Positions 8,739 through 18,103 of a stretch of 64,000 bases of DNA are shown in pieces. The notes under the pieces were generated by a model. The model saw only the letters and a list, made by a program, of their open reading frames with translations. It did not search any database and had not been told where the DNA came from. Each line of letters begins with the position of its first letter. Within the stretch, counting starts at the first letter, position 1. The stretch lies in contig JAJAPY010000011.1 of the NCBI GenBank assembly GCA_020523885.1, positions 34,036 to 98,035 of the forward strand, written 5' to 3'. This DNA is from Candidatus Liberimonas magnetica. Lineage in GTDB: Bacteria > Elusimicrobiota > Endomicrobiia > Endomicrobiales > JAFGIL01. The position numbers and the translations under genes are program-made.

Positions 8739-11700
8739 ATGAACAACTTCGGTTTATACAATAAAGAATACGAGCATGACAGCTGCGGCGTGGGTTTTGT
8801 CGTAAACATAAACGGCAAGGCTTCGTATAACATCGTGTCCGAAGGCATAACTATTTTAAAGAATTTGGTGCACAGGGGCGCAACGGGCGGAGATCTAAAG
8901 ACCGGTGACGGGGCAGGTATCCTTGTCCAGATACCGCACGAGTTCTTTTTAAAAGAATCCATGGCAGCGGGCTTTAGCCTGCCTGACAAGAACGAGTACG
9001 GGGCCGGTTTTTTGTTCCTTCCGAAAGAAAAGGTTTTAAGAGAGTCTCTTGAGAATAAAATAAAAGAGATAATTGTTAAAGAGGGCGGTAATGTGCTCGG
9101 CTTCAGGGATGTACCGGTCGACCCGGAATGCCTTGGAGAGATAGCAAGGCGGTCCATGCCTTTTATGAAGCAGGTGTTCGTTCAGTTTAAAGGCTTAAAA
9201 AACGGCGAGCTTGAGAGGAAACTCTATGTTGTCAGAAAAGTAATAGAAAATTATGTCCTTAGCAAGAAGATACCTATAGAAGATTTTTATATAGTCAGTT
9301 TTTCGTCCCGGGTCATTAATTACAAGGGGATGTTCATCGCCCCTCAGTTCGAGATGTTCTATAAAGACCTCGGCGATAAAGATTTCCAGAGCTCGATGGC
9401 CCTGGTGCACCAGAGGTACAGCACGAATACATTCCCTTCCTGGCCTTTAGCCCAGCCTTTCAGGTACATAGCGCATAACGGAGAGATAAACACAATCCGC
9501 GGCAATATCAATAAAATGAAAGCCCGTGAATCGACCCTGTCAAGCGTTCTTTTCGGAAGCGATATAAAGAAACTATTCCCGATAATAGAGGCTAACGGAA
9601 GCGATTCTTCGATGTTCGACAACGCGCTCGAACTTTTGGTTTTAAGCGGAAGGACCTTGGAGCATTCCCTCATGATGATGGTGCCTGAAGCTTTCGGTAC
9701 GAAATACCATATAAGCGAGGATAAACGCGCTTTTTACGAGTACCACGCAGCCATGATGGAACCCTGGGACGGGCCTGCAGCCATAGCGTTTTGCGACGGG
9801 ACCAAGATAGGAGCGGTGCTTGACAGGAACGGGCTCAGGCCTGCAAGGTATGTTATAACAAAATCCGGAAAAGTAGTGCTTGCGTCTGAAATGGGGGTCC
9901 TGGATATCCCTGTCGAAGATGTACTGGAAAAAGGCAGACTTGCCCCGGGCAAAATGATCTTAGTCGACACCTTAAACGCAAAGGTAACAAAAGACAATGA
10001 CATAAAATCAATGATATCAAGGCAGAAAATGTACAGACGCTGGCTGGAAGAAAACCGGATAGAGTTAAGGGGATTGTTCCAGCTGCCAGGCCCGGTAAGC
10101 GTTGATAAAGCGTCTATAACAACAAAACAAAAACTCTTCGGGTATACAGTGGAAGACCTGAATATCATTCTTACACCTATGGCGGAAAATGCTCAGGAAC
10201 CGATAGGTTCCATGGGGGATGACGAAGCCCCTGCTGTATTGTCAGAGAGGCCGCAGCTTTTGTTCAGGTATTTCAAGCAGCTTTTTGCCCAGGTGACGAA
10301 CCCGCCCATTGACCCGTACAGGGAAAACCAGGTGATGTCTCTTATGAGCTTTACAGGGAGGGAAAGGAACCTTCTTGAAGAAACCCCGCTTCACTGCCAC
10401 CAGTTAAAACTTTCTCACCCTATACTTACGAACGAGGACGTTGAAAAATTAAAAAAAGCCAAGGTAAAGGATTTCAAGACAGCGGTTGTCCCGATGGTGT
10501 TTAAACTAAAATCCGGAAAGGCCGGCCTTGAAAAAGCGGTAGCAGGCCTTTGCAAAGCAGTTGAAGATAATATTGACGGAGGATGTTCCATAGTCATAGT
10601 GAGCGACAGGTTCGCAGACAAGGATAATGTGCCTATACCGTCTCTTTTGGCGGTTTCAAGCATAAATAACTGTCTTATAAACAAGGGAAAAAGGCACCTT
10701 TCAGGTATTGTAATAGAAACAGGGGAAGCAAAAGAGGTAATGGATTTTGCTACGCTTATCGGGTTTGGCGCAAGCGCCGTAAACCCCTACCTGGCGTTTG
10801 AGACTATAGCCCAGCTAAAAGACAGCGGTAAGATATCGGATGCCATAAAACTTGAAACCGCGATAGATAATTACATCCTGGCGCTTAAAAAAGGGCTCCT
10901 TAAAATAATGTCCAAGATGGGTATATCCACTATCCGCAGTTATAAAGGCGCGCAGATATTTGAAGCGATAGGCCTGGACTCTGATTTTGTAAATAAATAT
11001 TTTACAGGCATAGCGTCCCGTATAGAAGGGGTGGGGCTTGAGGTGATCGCCCAAGAATCGATCTTGAGGCACAGGTCGGCCTACTCGGAAAATATTAAGG
11101 AGAATTCTATCCTTGATTCAGGCGGCAGGTATAATTACAGGCGTTTTTCCCAGAAGCACCTGCTCTCTCCGGAAACCGTGGTACTCTTACAGAAAGCTGT
11201 AAGGGAAGCAAGTTACGAGACATACAAAAAATACGCTCAGACCATAAATGACCAGTCAAAGAACCTATGTACCCTAAGGGGTTTATTTAAATTTAAGAAA
11301 TCCAAGCCCGTAAATATAGATGAAGTGGAAAGTGTTGATTCTATAGTAAAAAGGTTCGTTACTTCGGCGATGTCCTTCGGCAGTATCAGCAAAGAAGCTC
11401 ATGAGACCCTGGCTATAGCGATGAATAGGCTTGGCGCAGGGTCAAATTCCGGAGAAGGCGGAGAGGACGAAGAACGTTATATTTCACTTGCCAATGGCGA
11501 TTCAAAAATGAGCAAGATAAAACAGGTTGCCTCAGGCAGGTTTGGAGTCAACTCCAACTATCTGGTACATTCAAAAGAACTGCAGATAAAAATGGCGCAG
11601 GGCGCAAAACCAGGGGAAGGCGGCCAGCTCCCGGGCCACAAAGTCAACCAGATAATAGCAAAGGTAAGGCATTCAACGCCCGGTGTAATGCTTATTTCGC

Positions 11701-13274
11701 CGCCTCCGCACCACGATATTTATTCAATAGAGGACCTGGCCCAGCTTATCTATGATCTAAAAAATGCTAATCCTGAGGCAAGGGTCTCGGTAAAACTGGT
11801 AAGCGAAATCGGCGTGGGCACAGTTGCGGCAGGTGTTGCCAAAGGAAAAGCCGATATGGTCTTGATCTCCGGCGGCGACGGCGGCACAGGAGCTTCCCCT
11901 TTATCTTCCATAAAAGGCACAGGAATTCCCTGGGAGATCGGGCTTTCAGAAACACAGCAAACGCTCGTTTTAAATAAATTGAGGAACAGGATAAGGGTTC
12001 AGGTTGACGGCCAGCTAAGGACAGGGAGGGATATTGTGATCGGAGCTCTATTGGGAGCTGAAGAGTTCGGTTTTGGCACTATAGCCCTTGTCACCCTTGG
12101 ATGCATTATGATGAGGAAATGCCATTTGAACACCTGCCCGGTAGGAGTGGCGACCCAGGATGAAACTTTAAGGAAAAGGTTTAGCGGAAAACCGGAACAC
12201 GTTATAAATTTCATGAGGTTTGTGGCACAGGAAGCGCGGGAAATAATGGCAGAGCTCGGGTTTAAGACTTTCGATGAAATGATAGGCCAGGTTGACAGGC
12301 TTGAAACAAATAACGCCATAGAACATTACAAGGCGAAAGGCCTTGATTTTTCAAAAGTATTTACTAAATCAGTCGTCAAGGACCTGGAAGGCTCCTACCA
12401 TTGCACAAAAACCCAGGAGATAGATCTTTCGCTTGCTCTTGACCCGGAAATAATAGAAAAAGCCAAAGACGGCCTTGATAACAAGAAACCCGTTGTGTTG
12501 TTCGCCCAGATAAGGAACAGCAACAGGACCGTAGGCACAATGCTCAGCGCTGAGGTATCAAAACGGTATGGTTCCGGAGGTTTGCCTGAAGACACGATTA
12601 AATGCAAGTTCACCGGTGTGGCAGGCCAGAGTTTCGGAGCATTTTTAGCCAAAGGCATAACTTTTGAACTTGAAGGCGATGCTAACGATTATTTGGGAAA
12701 GGGACTATCCGGCGGAAAGATAATACTTTATCCTAACAAGAAATCAACTTACCGGGCACATAACAATATTATTACCGGCAACGTGACTCTTTTCGGAGCG
12801 ACTGAAGGCGAGGTGTATATCCAGGGTATGGCGGGCGAACGGTTTGCAGTCAGGAATTCCGGTGCTCTAGCTGTGGTTGAAGGTGTCGGCGACCACGGCT
12901 GTGAATACATGACAGGTGGAAGGGTGATAGTGCTTGGTAGGACAGGGATAAACTTTGCCGCCGGGATGTCCGGCGGGATAGCGTATGTGCTTGACGAGGA
13001 CCAGCTCTTTGATACGAAGTGCAACCTTGAAATGGTCGACCTAGAACCTGTCAAGAACGATACAGACAAGGCCTTCCTGTATGAATACATAAAAAAACAT
13101 ATTGAATATACCGACAGCCAGTACGCCGCAAAGATAATCCACGACTGGGAAGAAATAGTACCTAAATTTGTGAAAGTCTTCCCGATAGATTACAAGAAAG
13201 CCCTGGAACGTATACAGGTCTCGGATTACAAGGGCTCAGAGACCGTGTCAATGACGGAAGAAGTCTTTAGTTAA
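8739..13274 (+). CDS. gltB: Glutamate synthase large subunit
   Basis: Transfers the glutamine amide to 2-oxoglutarate, the second step of GS-GOGAT. I start at ATG 8739 (AAGGA at 8729-8733); a longer frame from 8685 is only translated heptad repeat. That gives 1511 residues. A 15-residue propeptide precedes Cys16 (DSCGVGFV), the nucleophile freed by processing in this family. Then follow the amidotransferase domain, the central domain, the FMN synthase domain with the iron-sulfur cysteines (CHLNTCPVG near 1120-1130), and the C-terminal GXGXG helix domain. Intact full length. Confidence 0.97.
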   Translation: MNNFGLYNKEYEHDSCGVGFVVNINGKASYNIVSEGITILKNLVHRGATGGDLKTGDGAGILVQIPHEFFLKESMAAGFSLPDKNEYGAGFLFLPKEKVLRESLENKIKEIIVKEGGNVLGFRDVPVDPECLGEIARRSMPFMKQVFVQFKGLKNGELERKLYVVRKVIENYVLSKKIPIEDFYIVSFSSRVINYKGMFIAPQFEMFYKDLGDKDFQSSMALVHQRYSTNTFPSWPLAQPFRYIAHNGEINTIRGNINKMKARESTLSSVLFGSDIKKLFPIIEANGSDSSMFDNALELLVLSGRTLEHSLMMMVPEAFGTKYHISEDKRAFYEYHAAMMEPWDGPAAIAFCDGTKIGAVLDRNGLRPARYVITKSGKVVLASEMGVLDIPVEDVLEKGRLAPGKMILVDTLNAKVTKDNDIKSMISRQKMYRRWLEENRIELRGLFQLPGPVSVDKASITTKQKLFGYTVEDLNIILTPMAENAQEPIGSMGDDEAPAVLSERPQLLFRYFKQLFAQVTNPPIDPYRENQVMSLMSFTGRERNLLEETPLHCHQLKLSHPILTNEDVEKLKKAKVKDFKTAVVPMVFKLKSGKAGLEKAVAGLCKAVEDNIDGGCSIVIVSDRFADKDNVPIPSLLAVSSINNCLINKGKRHLSGIVIETGEAKEVMDFATLIGFGASAVNPYLAFETIAQLKDSGKISDAIKLETAIDNYILALKKGLLKIMSKMGISTIRSYKGAQIFEAIGLDSDFVNKYFTGIASRIEGVGLEVIAQESILRHRSAYSENIKENSILDSGGRYNYRRFSQKHLLSPETVVLLQKAVREASYETYKKYAQTINDQSKNLCTLRGLFKFKKSKPVNIDEVESVDSIVKRFVTSAMSFGSISKEAHETLAIAMNRLGAGSNSGEGGEDEERYISLANGDSKMSKIKQVASGRFGVNSNYLVHSKELQIKMAQGAKPGEGGQLPGHKVNQIIAKVRHSTPGVMLISPPPHHDIYSIEDLAQLIYDLKNANPEARVSVKLVSEIGVGTVAAGVAKGKADMVLISGGDGGTGASPLSSIKGTGIPWEIGLSETQQTLVLNKLRNRIRVQVDGQLRTGRDIVIGALLGAEEFGFGTIALVTLGCIMMRKCHLNTCPVGVATQDETLRKRFSGKPEHVINFMRFVAQEAREIMAELGFKTFDEMIGQVDRLETNNAIEHYKAKGLDFSKVFTKSVVKDLEGSYHCTKTQEIDLSLALDPEIIEKAKDGLDNKKPVVLFAQIRNSNRTVGTMLSAEVSKRYGSGGLPEDTIKCKFTGVAGQSFGAFLAKGITFELEGDANDYLGKGLSGGKIILYPNKKSTYRAHNNIITGNVTLFGATEGEVYIQGMAGERFAVRNSGALAVVEGVGDHGCEYMTGGRVIVLGRTGINFAAGMSGGIAYVLDEDQLFDTKCNLEMVDLEPVKNDTDKAFLYEYIKKHIEYTDSQYAAKIIHDWEEIVPKFVKVFPIDYKKALERIQVSDYKGSETVSMTEEVFS

Positions 13275-13282
13275 ACAGATTA

Positions 13283-13386
13283 ATTGAAAAATGCAAATTG
13301 TAAAATTACCAATGCAAAATTGTGGTTAAAGGCTTTTAGAAACATTTAATTTTCATTTTTCACTTTGCATTTTGCATTTTTCATTG
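13283..13386. repeat. Heptad-arm inverted repeat, gltB-gltD gap
   Basis: Left arm 13283-13323 (A-rich, units like AAAATGC, AAATTGT). Right arm 13343-13386 with 7-nt spaced CATTTTT, CACTTTG, CATTTTG, CATTTTT. A different unit family from the neighbouring loci although the architecture is the same. It separates two genes that are normally tightly joined in an operon. Confidence 0.75.
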
Positions 13387-13398
13387 AGGTGTGGATAA

Positions 13399-14823
13399 AT
13401 GGGCAAACCTACGGGTTTTTTAGATTACCAGAGGAAAGATATAGCATACAGGCCTGTTGAAAAAAGGCTGAAAGATTATAAAGACGTCAATCAGTACCTT
13501 CCTTTTGACGAAATAAAAATTCAGGCTGCAAGGTGCATGGATTGCGGGATACCTTTCTGTCACTCCCTGGGGTGCCCGGTGTACAACCTCATACCCGAAT
13601 GGAACGACCTGGTGTACAAAGGCAAGTGGGAAGAGGCGCTCGGTCGGCTTGAAAAAACTAACTCGCTTCCTGAAATTACCGGAAGGGTTTGCCCGGCGCC
13701 TTGCGAGACCTCATGCACGCTTTCGATAAACGACAGCCCGGTTTCAATAAAACAGATAGAGCTTTCCATAATAGAATACGGTTTCAAGAACGGACTGGTC
13801 AGGGCAAAGGTGCCGGAAAAAGAGACGAAGAAAAAGGTCGCCATAATCGGTTCAGGGCCTGCAGGGCTTTCCTGCGCAATGGCTCTGCGCGAGATGGGCC
13901 ACAGCGTGACTGTCTATGAAAAGGAAGACAAAGCCGGCGGGATACTGCGCTACGGCATACCTGATTTTAAGCTCGAGAAATGGGTCTTGGACAGAAGAAT
14001 AGACCTCATGAAAAGATCAGGAATAAAATTTAAGACCGGAATAAATACCGGAATTAAACTTACGGCAAAGGCTCTTAAAAGATCCTATGACGCGATACTG
14101 ATAAGCACAGGCGCAGGCGAACCCAGAAAATTAAATGTTCCAGGTTGTGAAATGAAAGGCCTGTATCTTGCCATGGAATACCTTACTAAGTCGAACAAGT
14201 ATGTAAGCGGAAAACTAAAGAAAACTGAAATAATATTGGCAAAAGGCAAGAACGTCCTGGTCATAGGCGGCGGAGACACCGGCTCTGACTGTGTAGGCAC
14301 AGCCAACAGGCAGGGAGCAAAAAAAGTTTACCAGTTTGAGATACTGCCGAAGCCGAAAGAGTGGAACGAGCCCTGGAACCCTGTTTGGCCGAACTGGCCT
14401 GTGATACTTCGGACTTCTTCTTCACATAAAGAAGGTGCGGAAAGGGACTGGTCTATTATAGTAAAATGCTTTAACAGTGAAAAAGGGAATATCAAAGAGG
14501 CGGTTTGCGCAAGAGCGGATTGGAAATGCGACGAAAAAGGGAAGTTCGTAATGAGCGAAGTTCCGGGCAGCGAATTCAGGCTGCAGGTTGAGCTTGTACT
14601 TCTTGCGATGGGTTTTGTTCACTGCGAGCATTCAAAGCTCATTAAAGACCTGGGCCTTGAGCTTGACGGCAACTGCAACATAAAAACCGGCAGCGATCAT
14701 GCGACGAGCCTCAAGGGAGTCTTTGCTGCGGGCGATGCTGATACAGGGGCGTCTCTTGTCGTGCGCGCGATATACCACGGCCAGGAAGCCGCAAAGTCCA
14801 TAAACAAATATCTTTCTAAGTAA
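13399..14823 (+). CDS. gltD: Glutamate synthase small subunit
   Basis: NAD(P)H-oxidising FAD/iron-sulfur subunit that feeds electrons to GltB. 474 residues. N-terminal cysteine motif CMDCGIPFC at residues 46-54 followed by further cysteines (CPVYN, CPAPCETSC) for two 4Fe-4S clusters; FAD-binding GSGPAGLSCA near 152; NADPH-binding VIGGGDTGSDC near 290; C-terminal AAGDADTGASLVV. Shine-Dalgarno GAGGTG precedes the ATG. Pairs with gltB across a heptad-repeat gap. Confidence 0.97.
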   Translation: MGKPTGFLDYQRKDIAYRPVEKRLKDYKDVNQYLPFDEIKIQAARCMDCGIPFCHSLGCPVYNLIPEWNDLVYKGKWEEALGRLEKTNSLPEITGRVCPAPCETSCTLSINDSPVSIKQIELSIIEYGFKNGLVRAKVPEKETKKKVAIIGSGPAGLSCAMALREMGHSVTVYEKEDKAGGILRYGIPDFKLEKWVLDRRIDLMKRSGIKFKTGINTGIKLTAKALKRSYDAILISTGAGEPRKLNVPGCEMKGLYLAMEYLTKSNKYVSGKLKKTEIILAKGKNVLVIGGGDTGSDCVGTANRQGAKKVYQFEILPKPKEWNEPWNPVWPNWPVILRTSSSHKEGAERDWSIIVKCFNSEKGNIKEAVCARADWKCDEKGKFVMSEVPGSEFRLQVELVLLAMGFVHCEHSKLIKDLGLELDGNCNIKTGSDHATSLKGVFAAGDADTGASLVVRAIYHGQEAAKSINKYLSK

Positions 14824-14852
14824 TAAGCATACAAGCATACAGAAATACTTCC

Positions 14853-14881
14853 TTGAATATTAATAATAATATTTGTATAAT
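14853..14881 (+). promoter_or_regulatory. Promoter for the methyltransferase-PIN module
   Basis: TTGAAT (14853-14858), 17 bp spacer, TATAAT (14876-14881). An AT-rich near-palindrome (AATATTA...TAATATT) lies over the spacer and could be an operator. The predicted start is about 40 nt upstream of ATG 14927. Confidence 0.6.
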
Positions 14882-14926
14882 AATGATATATGTAGTTAAA
14901 AAATGGTAAAATATGGAATATTGTAA

Positions 14927-17395
14927 ATGAGAACACATAATCAAATTCTGACCTCTCTAACAAATGCTTTTAAATCTATAGGTTATCGAAATAACTTAAT
15001 TCAACCAAATTATCAATATGTTGATTTTTTTGAAAAAGATTTTCCACAATCGCGAACTATAGATTTGGGAATATTTGGACAAGAACCATTTGATTATAGA
15101 TCTGCTTGTTTTGGTGTTCATTTATATAAAAACAACGAAACTATAGATCATTTACGTGCTTTTGGAGCACCTCAATTATTTGTAGTGCATAATGGCACAA
15201 CATTTCATTACATCAATAAGGAAAAAAGTTTAGATAAGAAAAATGAAATTCCCACAAAATTATTGCCTGAATTAATAAAAAAACATATTAAAGATTGGAA
15301 TCCTGATACTGTAAGAGGGGCAAAATCCGGTATTTTTCCTTCAGGTATCCAACAAATCGATTTTATAGATATTGGATTATTACCCGCTTTGGAAAGTGAA
15401 GCCAGTAAAAAAATAGACCAACTAATAAAAAGAATACTCGCTAATATAGATGAGGTTTATAAGCAGAATAATTTACCAGCTGTATTTCACATTGTTTTTC
15501 GTTTATTAGCGGCGAAATTATTAAGTGATAGGGATGTTGTCTCCACTATAGATTTTTCCAATCATTCTGTAGCATTAGGGTCAGTTCTAACTTATTATGG
15601 AAATAGATTTAATAAAGAAGATATAACTAAAATCCCTAAACAAGTAATTAGTGATATATCTCAAGAAGTGGGGAGATCATTCTCATTTAAGAATTTATCA
15701 GTTGATACGCTTACTTATGTATATGAAAATACTTTTGTTTCTCAGGAAAGCCGAAAAAATTATGGTATACATAGTACACCTTCTTATATCGCCGATTATG
15801 TGCTTTCCCAAATGCCAATTGATAAGATACCAGTACACAATTTAAAGGTTTTTGACCCTATGTGTGGTCATGGGATATTCTTAATTGCTGCAATGAGAAG
15901 AATAAGAAATTTTTTGCCTAAAGATTGGAGTGGGGAAAAAAGGCATGATTTTTTCATTAAGCGTTTAAGAGGAACAGACATAGACTCATTTTCCATAGAA
16001 GTTGCCAGAATGTGTTTAATGCTTGCTGATTTTCCTGAAAGAAACGGCTGGAATTTAAATAATGATGATATTTTTAGAGGTAATCTCCTGGAAAATGAGA
16101 TATCAAAAACAACAATCCTGGTAGGAAATCCCCCTTTTGGAAATATAAAAATAAAATCTCATGACATACCAAAACCCGTTGAACTTTTAAGAAGGGTCTT
16201 TCCAAAACTTTCAAAAGGTTCTTTAATAGGGATGGTTTTACCTAAAACAATTCTTGATAGCAATGATTACAAAAAAGAGAGGGACTTGTTATTGAGTAAT
16301 TTTAGTATTTTAAGTATTACATCATTGCCTGATAAAATATTTAAGTATTCCGATGAAGAAACCGTAGTTCTGATTGCAGAAAAAAGTCAAGAAAAAATTA
16401 AAAGTACTTTTACAAAATATCAGGAAGTGAAAGATAAAGATAGAGAAAAGTTTAAAACTAATAATAAATTTACTTATACTGATGCTGTACCACAAGAATA
16501 TTTTTCGAAAGATAAAAACTTAATAGTCCCGCCCTTAAGAGAATTATGGGAAAGATTGGAAAAATGTCATAGATTCAGTGAAATTGCTGTTATAAGAACA
16601 GGTGTTGAATATAAATCTAATTTAGATAAAAACAGGTGGTTAATTAATAGTCATTCTTCTGATGCTGTGCACGGGATAGCAGATACAAATGATATCGAGC
16701 AATTTAGAGTAATTAATTCAATATATATGAGCACAGATAAAGAATTAAGAAGAAATTCTTGTCACAAATTTGAAGATATTGATTGGCATATTCCTAAAGT
16801 TATAGTTCCCTGTAGCAGATTATCTCGTGGGGTCTGGAGATATGTAGCAGCTATTGATTATAAAGGGCTTATGATTTGGCGTAATTTATGTGGTGTTTGG
16901 CCTAGTAACAAAGATATAAGCATAGAACTACTTGCTGCTTTATTGAATTCACCTTTAGCACAAGCATATGTATACTGTCATTCTACACAGAGAGGTGTTC
17001 CTGTGAGGGTTTATAAGAAAATACCTATACCAGATAATCTACATCATATTAATTACTTTATAGAAGGACTTGTAAAGAAATATTTAGAAGATGTTATCAA
17101 AAATAAAGAAAAAGCAAAAAAAACACTTTTAGAAATAGATGCTGAGATACTAAAAATTTATAATATGCCCCCGAAGTTAGAAAGACAGCTATTAGATTTA
17201 TTTTGGGGTCAGAAGCGTAAGGTGCCTTTTGATTTTACAGGGTATGTCCCTTCGGAAAATGCTTCATGGATACCTTTGCATGTATATATTTCTGATAAAT
17301 ATAAAGAAGCACATCCTAAGAACATATTAGAAAAATATCCTGTGATAAAGGATAAGAAATTGTTAGATTACCTAACAAAAATAGGGACTGAATAA
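14927..17395 (+). CDS. Adenine-specific DNA methyltransferase / type IIG-like restriction-modification protein
   Basis: 822 residues, visibly more AT-rich than the flanking metabolic genes. The methyltransferase core has motif I as FDPMCGHG (residues 309-316, for the usual DPxCGSG) and motif IV as NPPFGN (401-406), the N6-adenine signature. Residues 1-290 hold an N-terminal domain with DLGIFGQEPFDYRSACFGV that could be a degenerate nuclease or a specificity domain; residues about 540-720 look like a target-recognition domain. Overall order resembles type IIG enzymes, but I cannot point to a sure PD-(D/E)XK site, so a pure methyltransferase is possible. Two bases separate its stop from the PIN gene, so the two are co-transcribed. 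Probably acquired defence DNA. Confidence 0.72.
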   Translation: MRTHNQILTSLTNAFKSIGYRNNLIQPNYQYVDFFEKDFPQSRTIDLGIFGQEPFDYRSACFGVHLYKNNETIDHLRAFGAPQLFVVHNGTTFHYINKEKSLDKKNEIPTKLLPELIKKHIKDWNPDTVRGAKSGIFPSGIQQIDFIDIGLLPALESEASKKIDQLIKRILANIDEVYKQNNLPAVFHIVFRLLAAKLLSDRDVVSTIDFSNHSVALGSVLTYYGNRFNKEDITKIPKQVISDISQEVGRSFSFKNLSVDTLTYVYENTFVSQESRKNYGIHSTPSYIADYVLSQMPIDKIPVHNLKVFDPMCGHGIFLIAAMRRIRNFLPKDWSGEKRHDFFIKRLRGTDIDSFSIEVARMCLMLADFPERNGWNLNNDDIFRGNLLENEISKTTILVGNPPFGNIKIKSHDIPKPVELLRRVFPKLSKGSLIGMVLPKTILDSNDYKKERDLLLSNFSILSITSLPDKIFKYSDEETVVLIAEKSQEKIKSTFTKYQEVKDKDREKFKTNNKFTYTDAVPQEYFSKDKNLIVPPLRELWERLEKCHRFSEIAVIRTGVEYKSNLDKNRWLINSHSSDAVHGIADTNDIEQFRVINSIYMSTDKELRRNSCHKFEDIDWHIPKVIVPCSRLSRGVWRYVAAIDYKGLMIWRNLCGVWPSNKDISIELLAALLNSPLAQAYVYCHSTQRGVPVRVYKKIPIPDNLHHINYFIEGLVKKYLEDVIKNKEKAKKTLLEIDAEILKIYNMPPKLERQLLDLFWGQKRKVPFDFTGYVPSENASWIPLHVYISDKYKEAHPKNILEKYPVIKDKKLLDYLTKIGTE

Positions 17396-17397
17396 AT

Positions 17398-17913
17398 ATG
17401 CCTGGAAAAGATTATTTATTGGACACTAATATACTGGGGTATCTCGCTAACTTAAAAGCAGGTGAAACATCTGATGAATGCAAACGGTTAAAAGCCAATA
17501 TTGATAGAATTTCAGATAGAAAAATGTGTTTATGTCCAATTTCAGCAGGTGAAATAGAATATGGGCTTCTCGTCAATACACACATGGATAAAGATAAAAG
17601 TGATCAAATAAGGAATATTCTGGATTTGTATCCCTATTTCCATATTGATCGCAATATTGCGGTAGAATATTATGCTAAATTGCGAGCTTTGTTATTTGAG
17701 AAATATTCTCCAAAGAATAGAAGAAGTAAAGTCAAAAGACTGGAAGAATTGGTTGATCCTTTAACATCAAAGAAATTGGAAATACAAGAAAATGATGCAT
17801 GGATATGTGCTGTTGCTATGGCATATAATTTGGTGCTAGTAACTAATGATAAAATGAAGCCTATTAAAGATATAATTGGAGCAAATCTAGAGTTTGAGGA
17901 TTGGCTAATATAA
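17398..17913 (+). CDS. PIN-domain ribonuclease (VapC-like)
   Basis: 171 residues. PIN acidic residues are in place: LLDTN at residues 8-11, SAGEIEYG near 50, NDAWICAVA near 139 and VTNDKMKPI near 159. Normally such proteins are VapC toxins with a small VapB antitoxin gene directly upstream; here the upstream partner is instead the DNA methyltransferase, 2 bp away. This suggests a joint defence module or a toxin controlled by the methyltransferase. AT-rich like its partner. Confidence 0.75.
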   Translation: MPGKDYLLDTNILGYLANLKAGETSDECKRLKANIDRISDRKMCLCPISAGEIEYGLLVNTHMDKDKSDQIRNILDLYPYFHIDRNIAVEYYAKLRALLFEKYSPKNRRSKVKRLEELVDPLTSKKLEIQENDAWICAVAMAYNLVLVTNDKMKPIKDIIGANLEFEDWLI

Positions 17914-17943
17914 TAAGAAAACAGAGAAAAACAGAGAATTTCA

Positions 17944-17973
17944 TTGACTTTATTTTCTTATTAATAGTATAAT
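17944..17973 (+). promoter_or_regulatory. Promoter for carAB
   Basis: TTGACT (17944-17949), 18 bp spacer, TATAAT (17968-17973). Start of transcription expected near 17980, upstream of the hairpin at 18037. Confidence 0.7.
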
Positions 17974-18036
17974 AAATACCCGAATACAAGTACACATACC
18001 TTAGGTTTTTGCTAATTTGAAAATACAACAATCATT

Positions 18037-18090
18037 AAACGTCTTCAATGCCTGAAATGGTATTTGTGGAAGTTTTGAAGACGTTTTTTT
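18037..18090 (+). terminator. Terminator/attenuator in the carA leader
   Basis: A perfect 12-bp stem, 18037-18048 with 18075-18086 (GTCTTCAA/TTGAAGAC core), a 26-nt loop and a T-run to 18090. It ends only 13 bp before the carA ATG and lies downstream of the promoter at 17944, so it fits attenuation of carAB better than simple termination of the PIN gene. No PyrR-type binding motif or leader peptide was recognised. Confidence 0.7.
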
Positions 18091-18103
18091 CTTGGTAAAA
18101 AAC

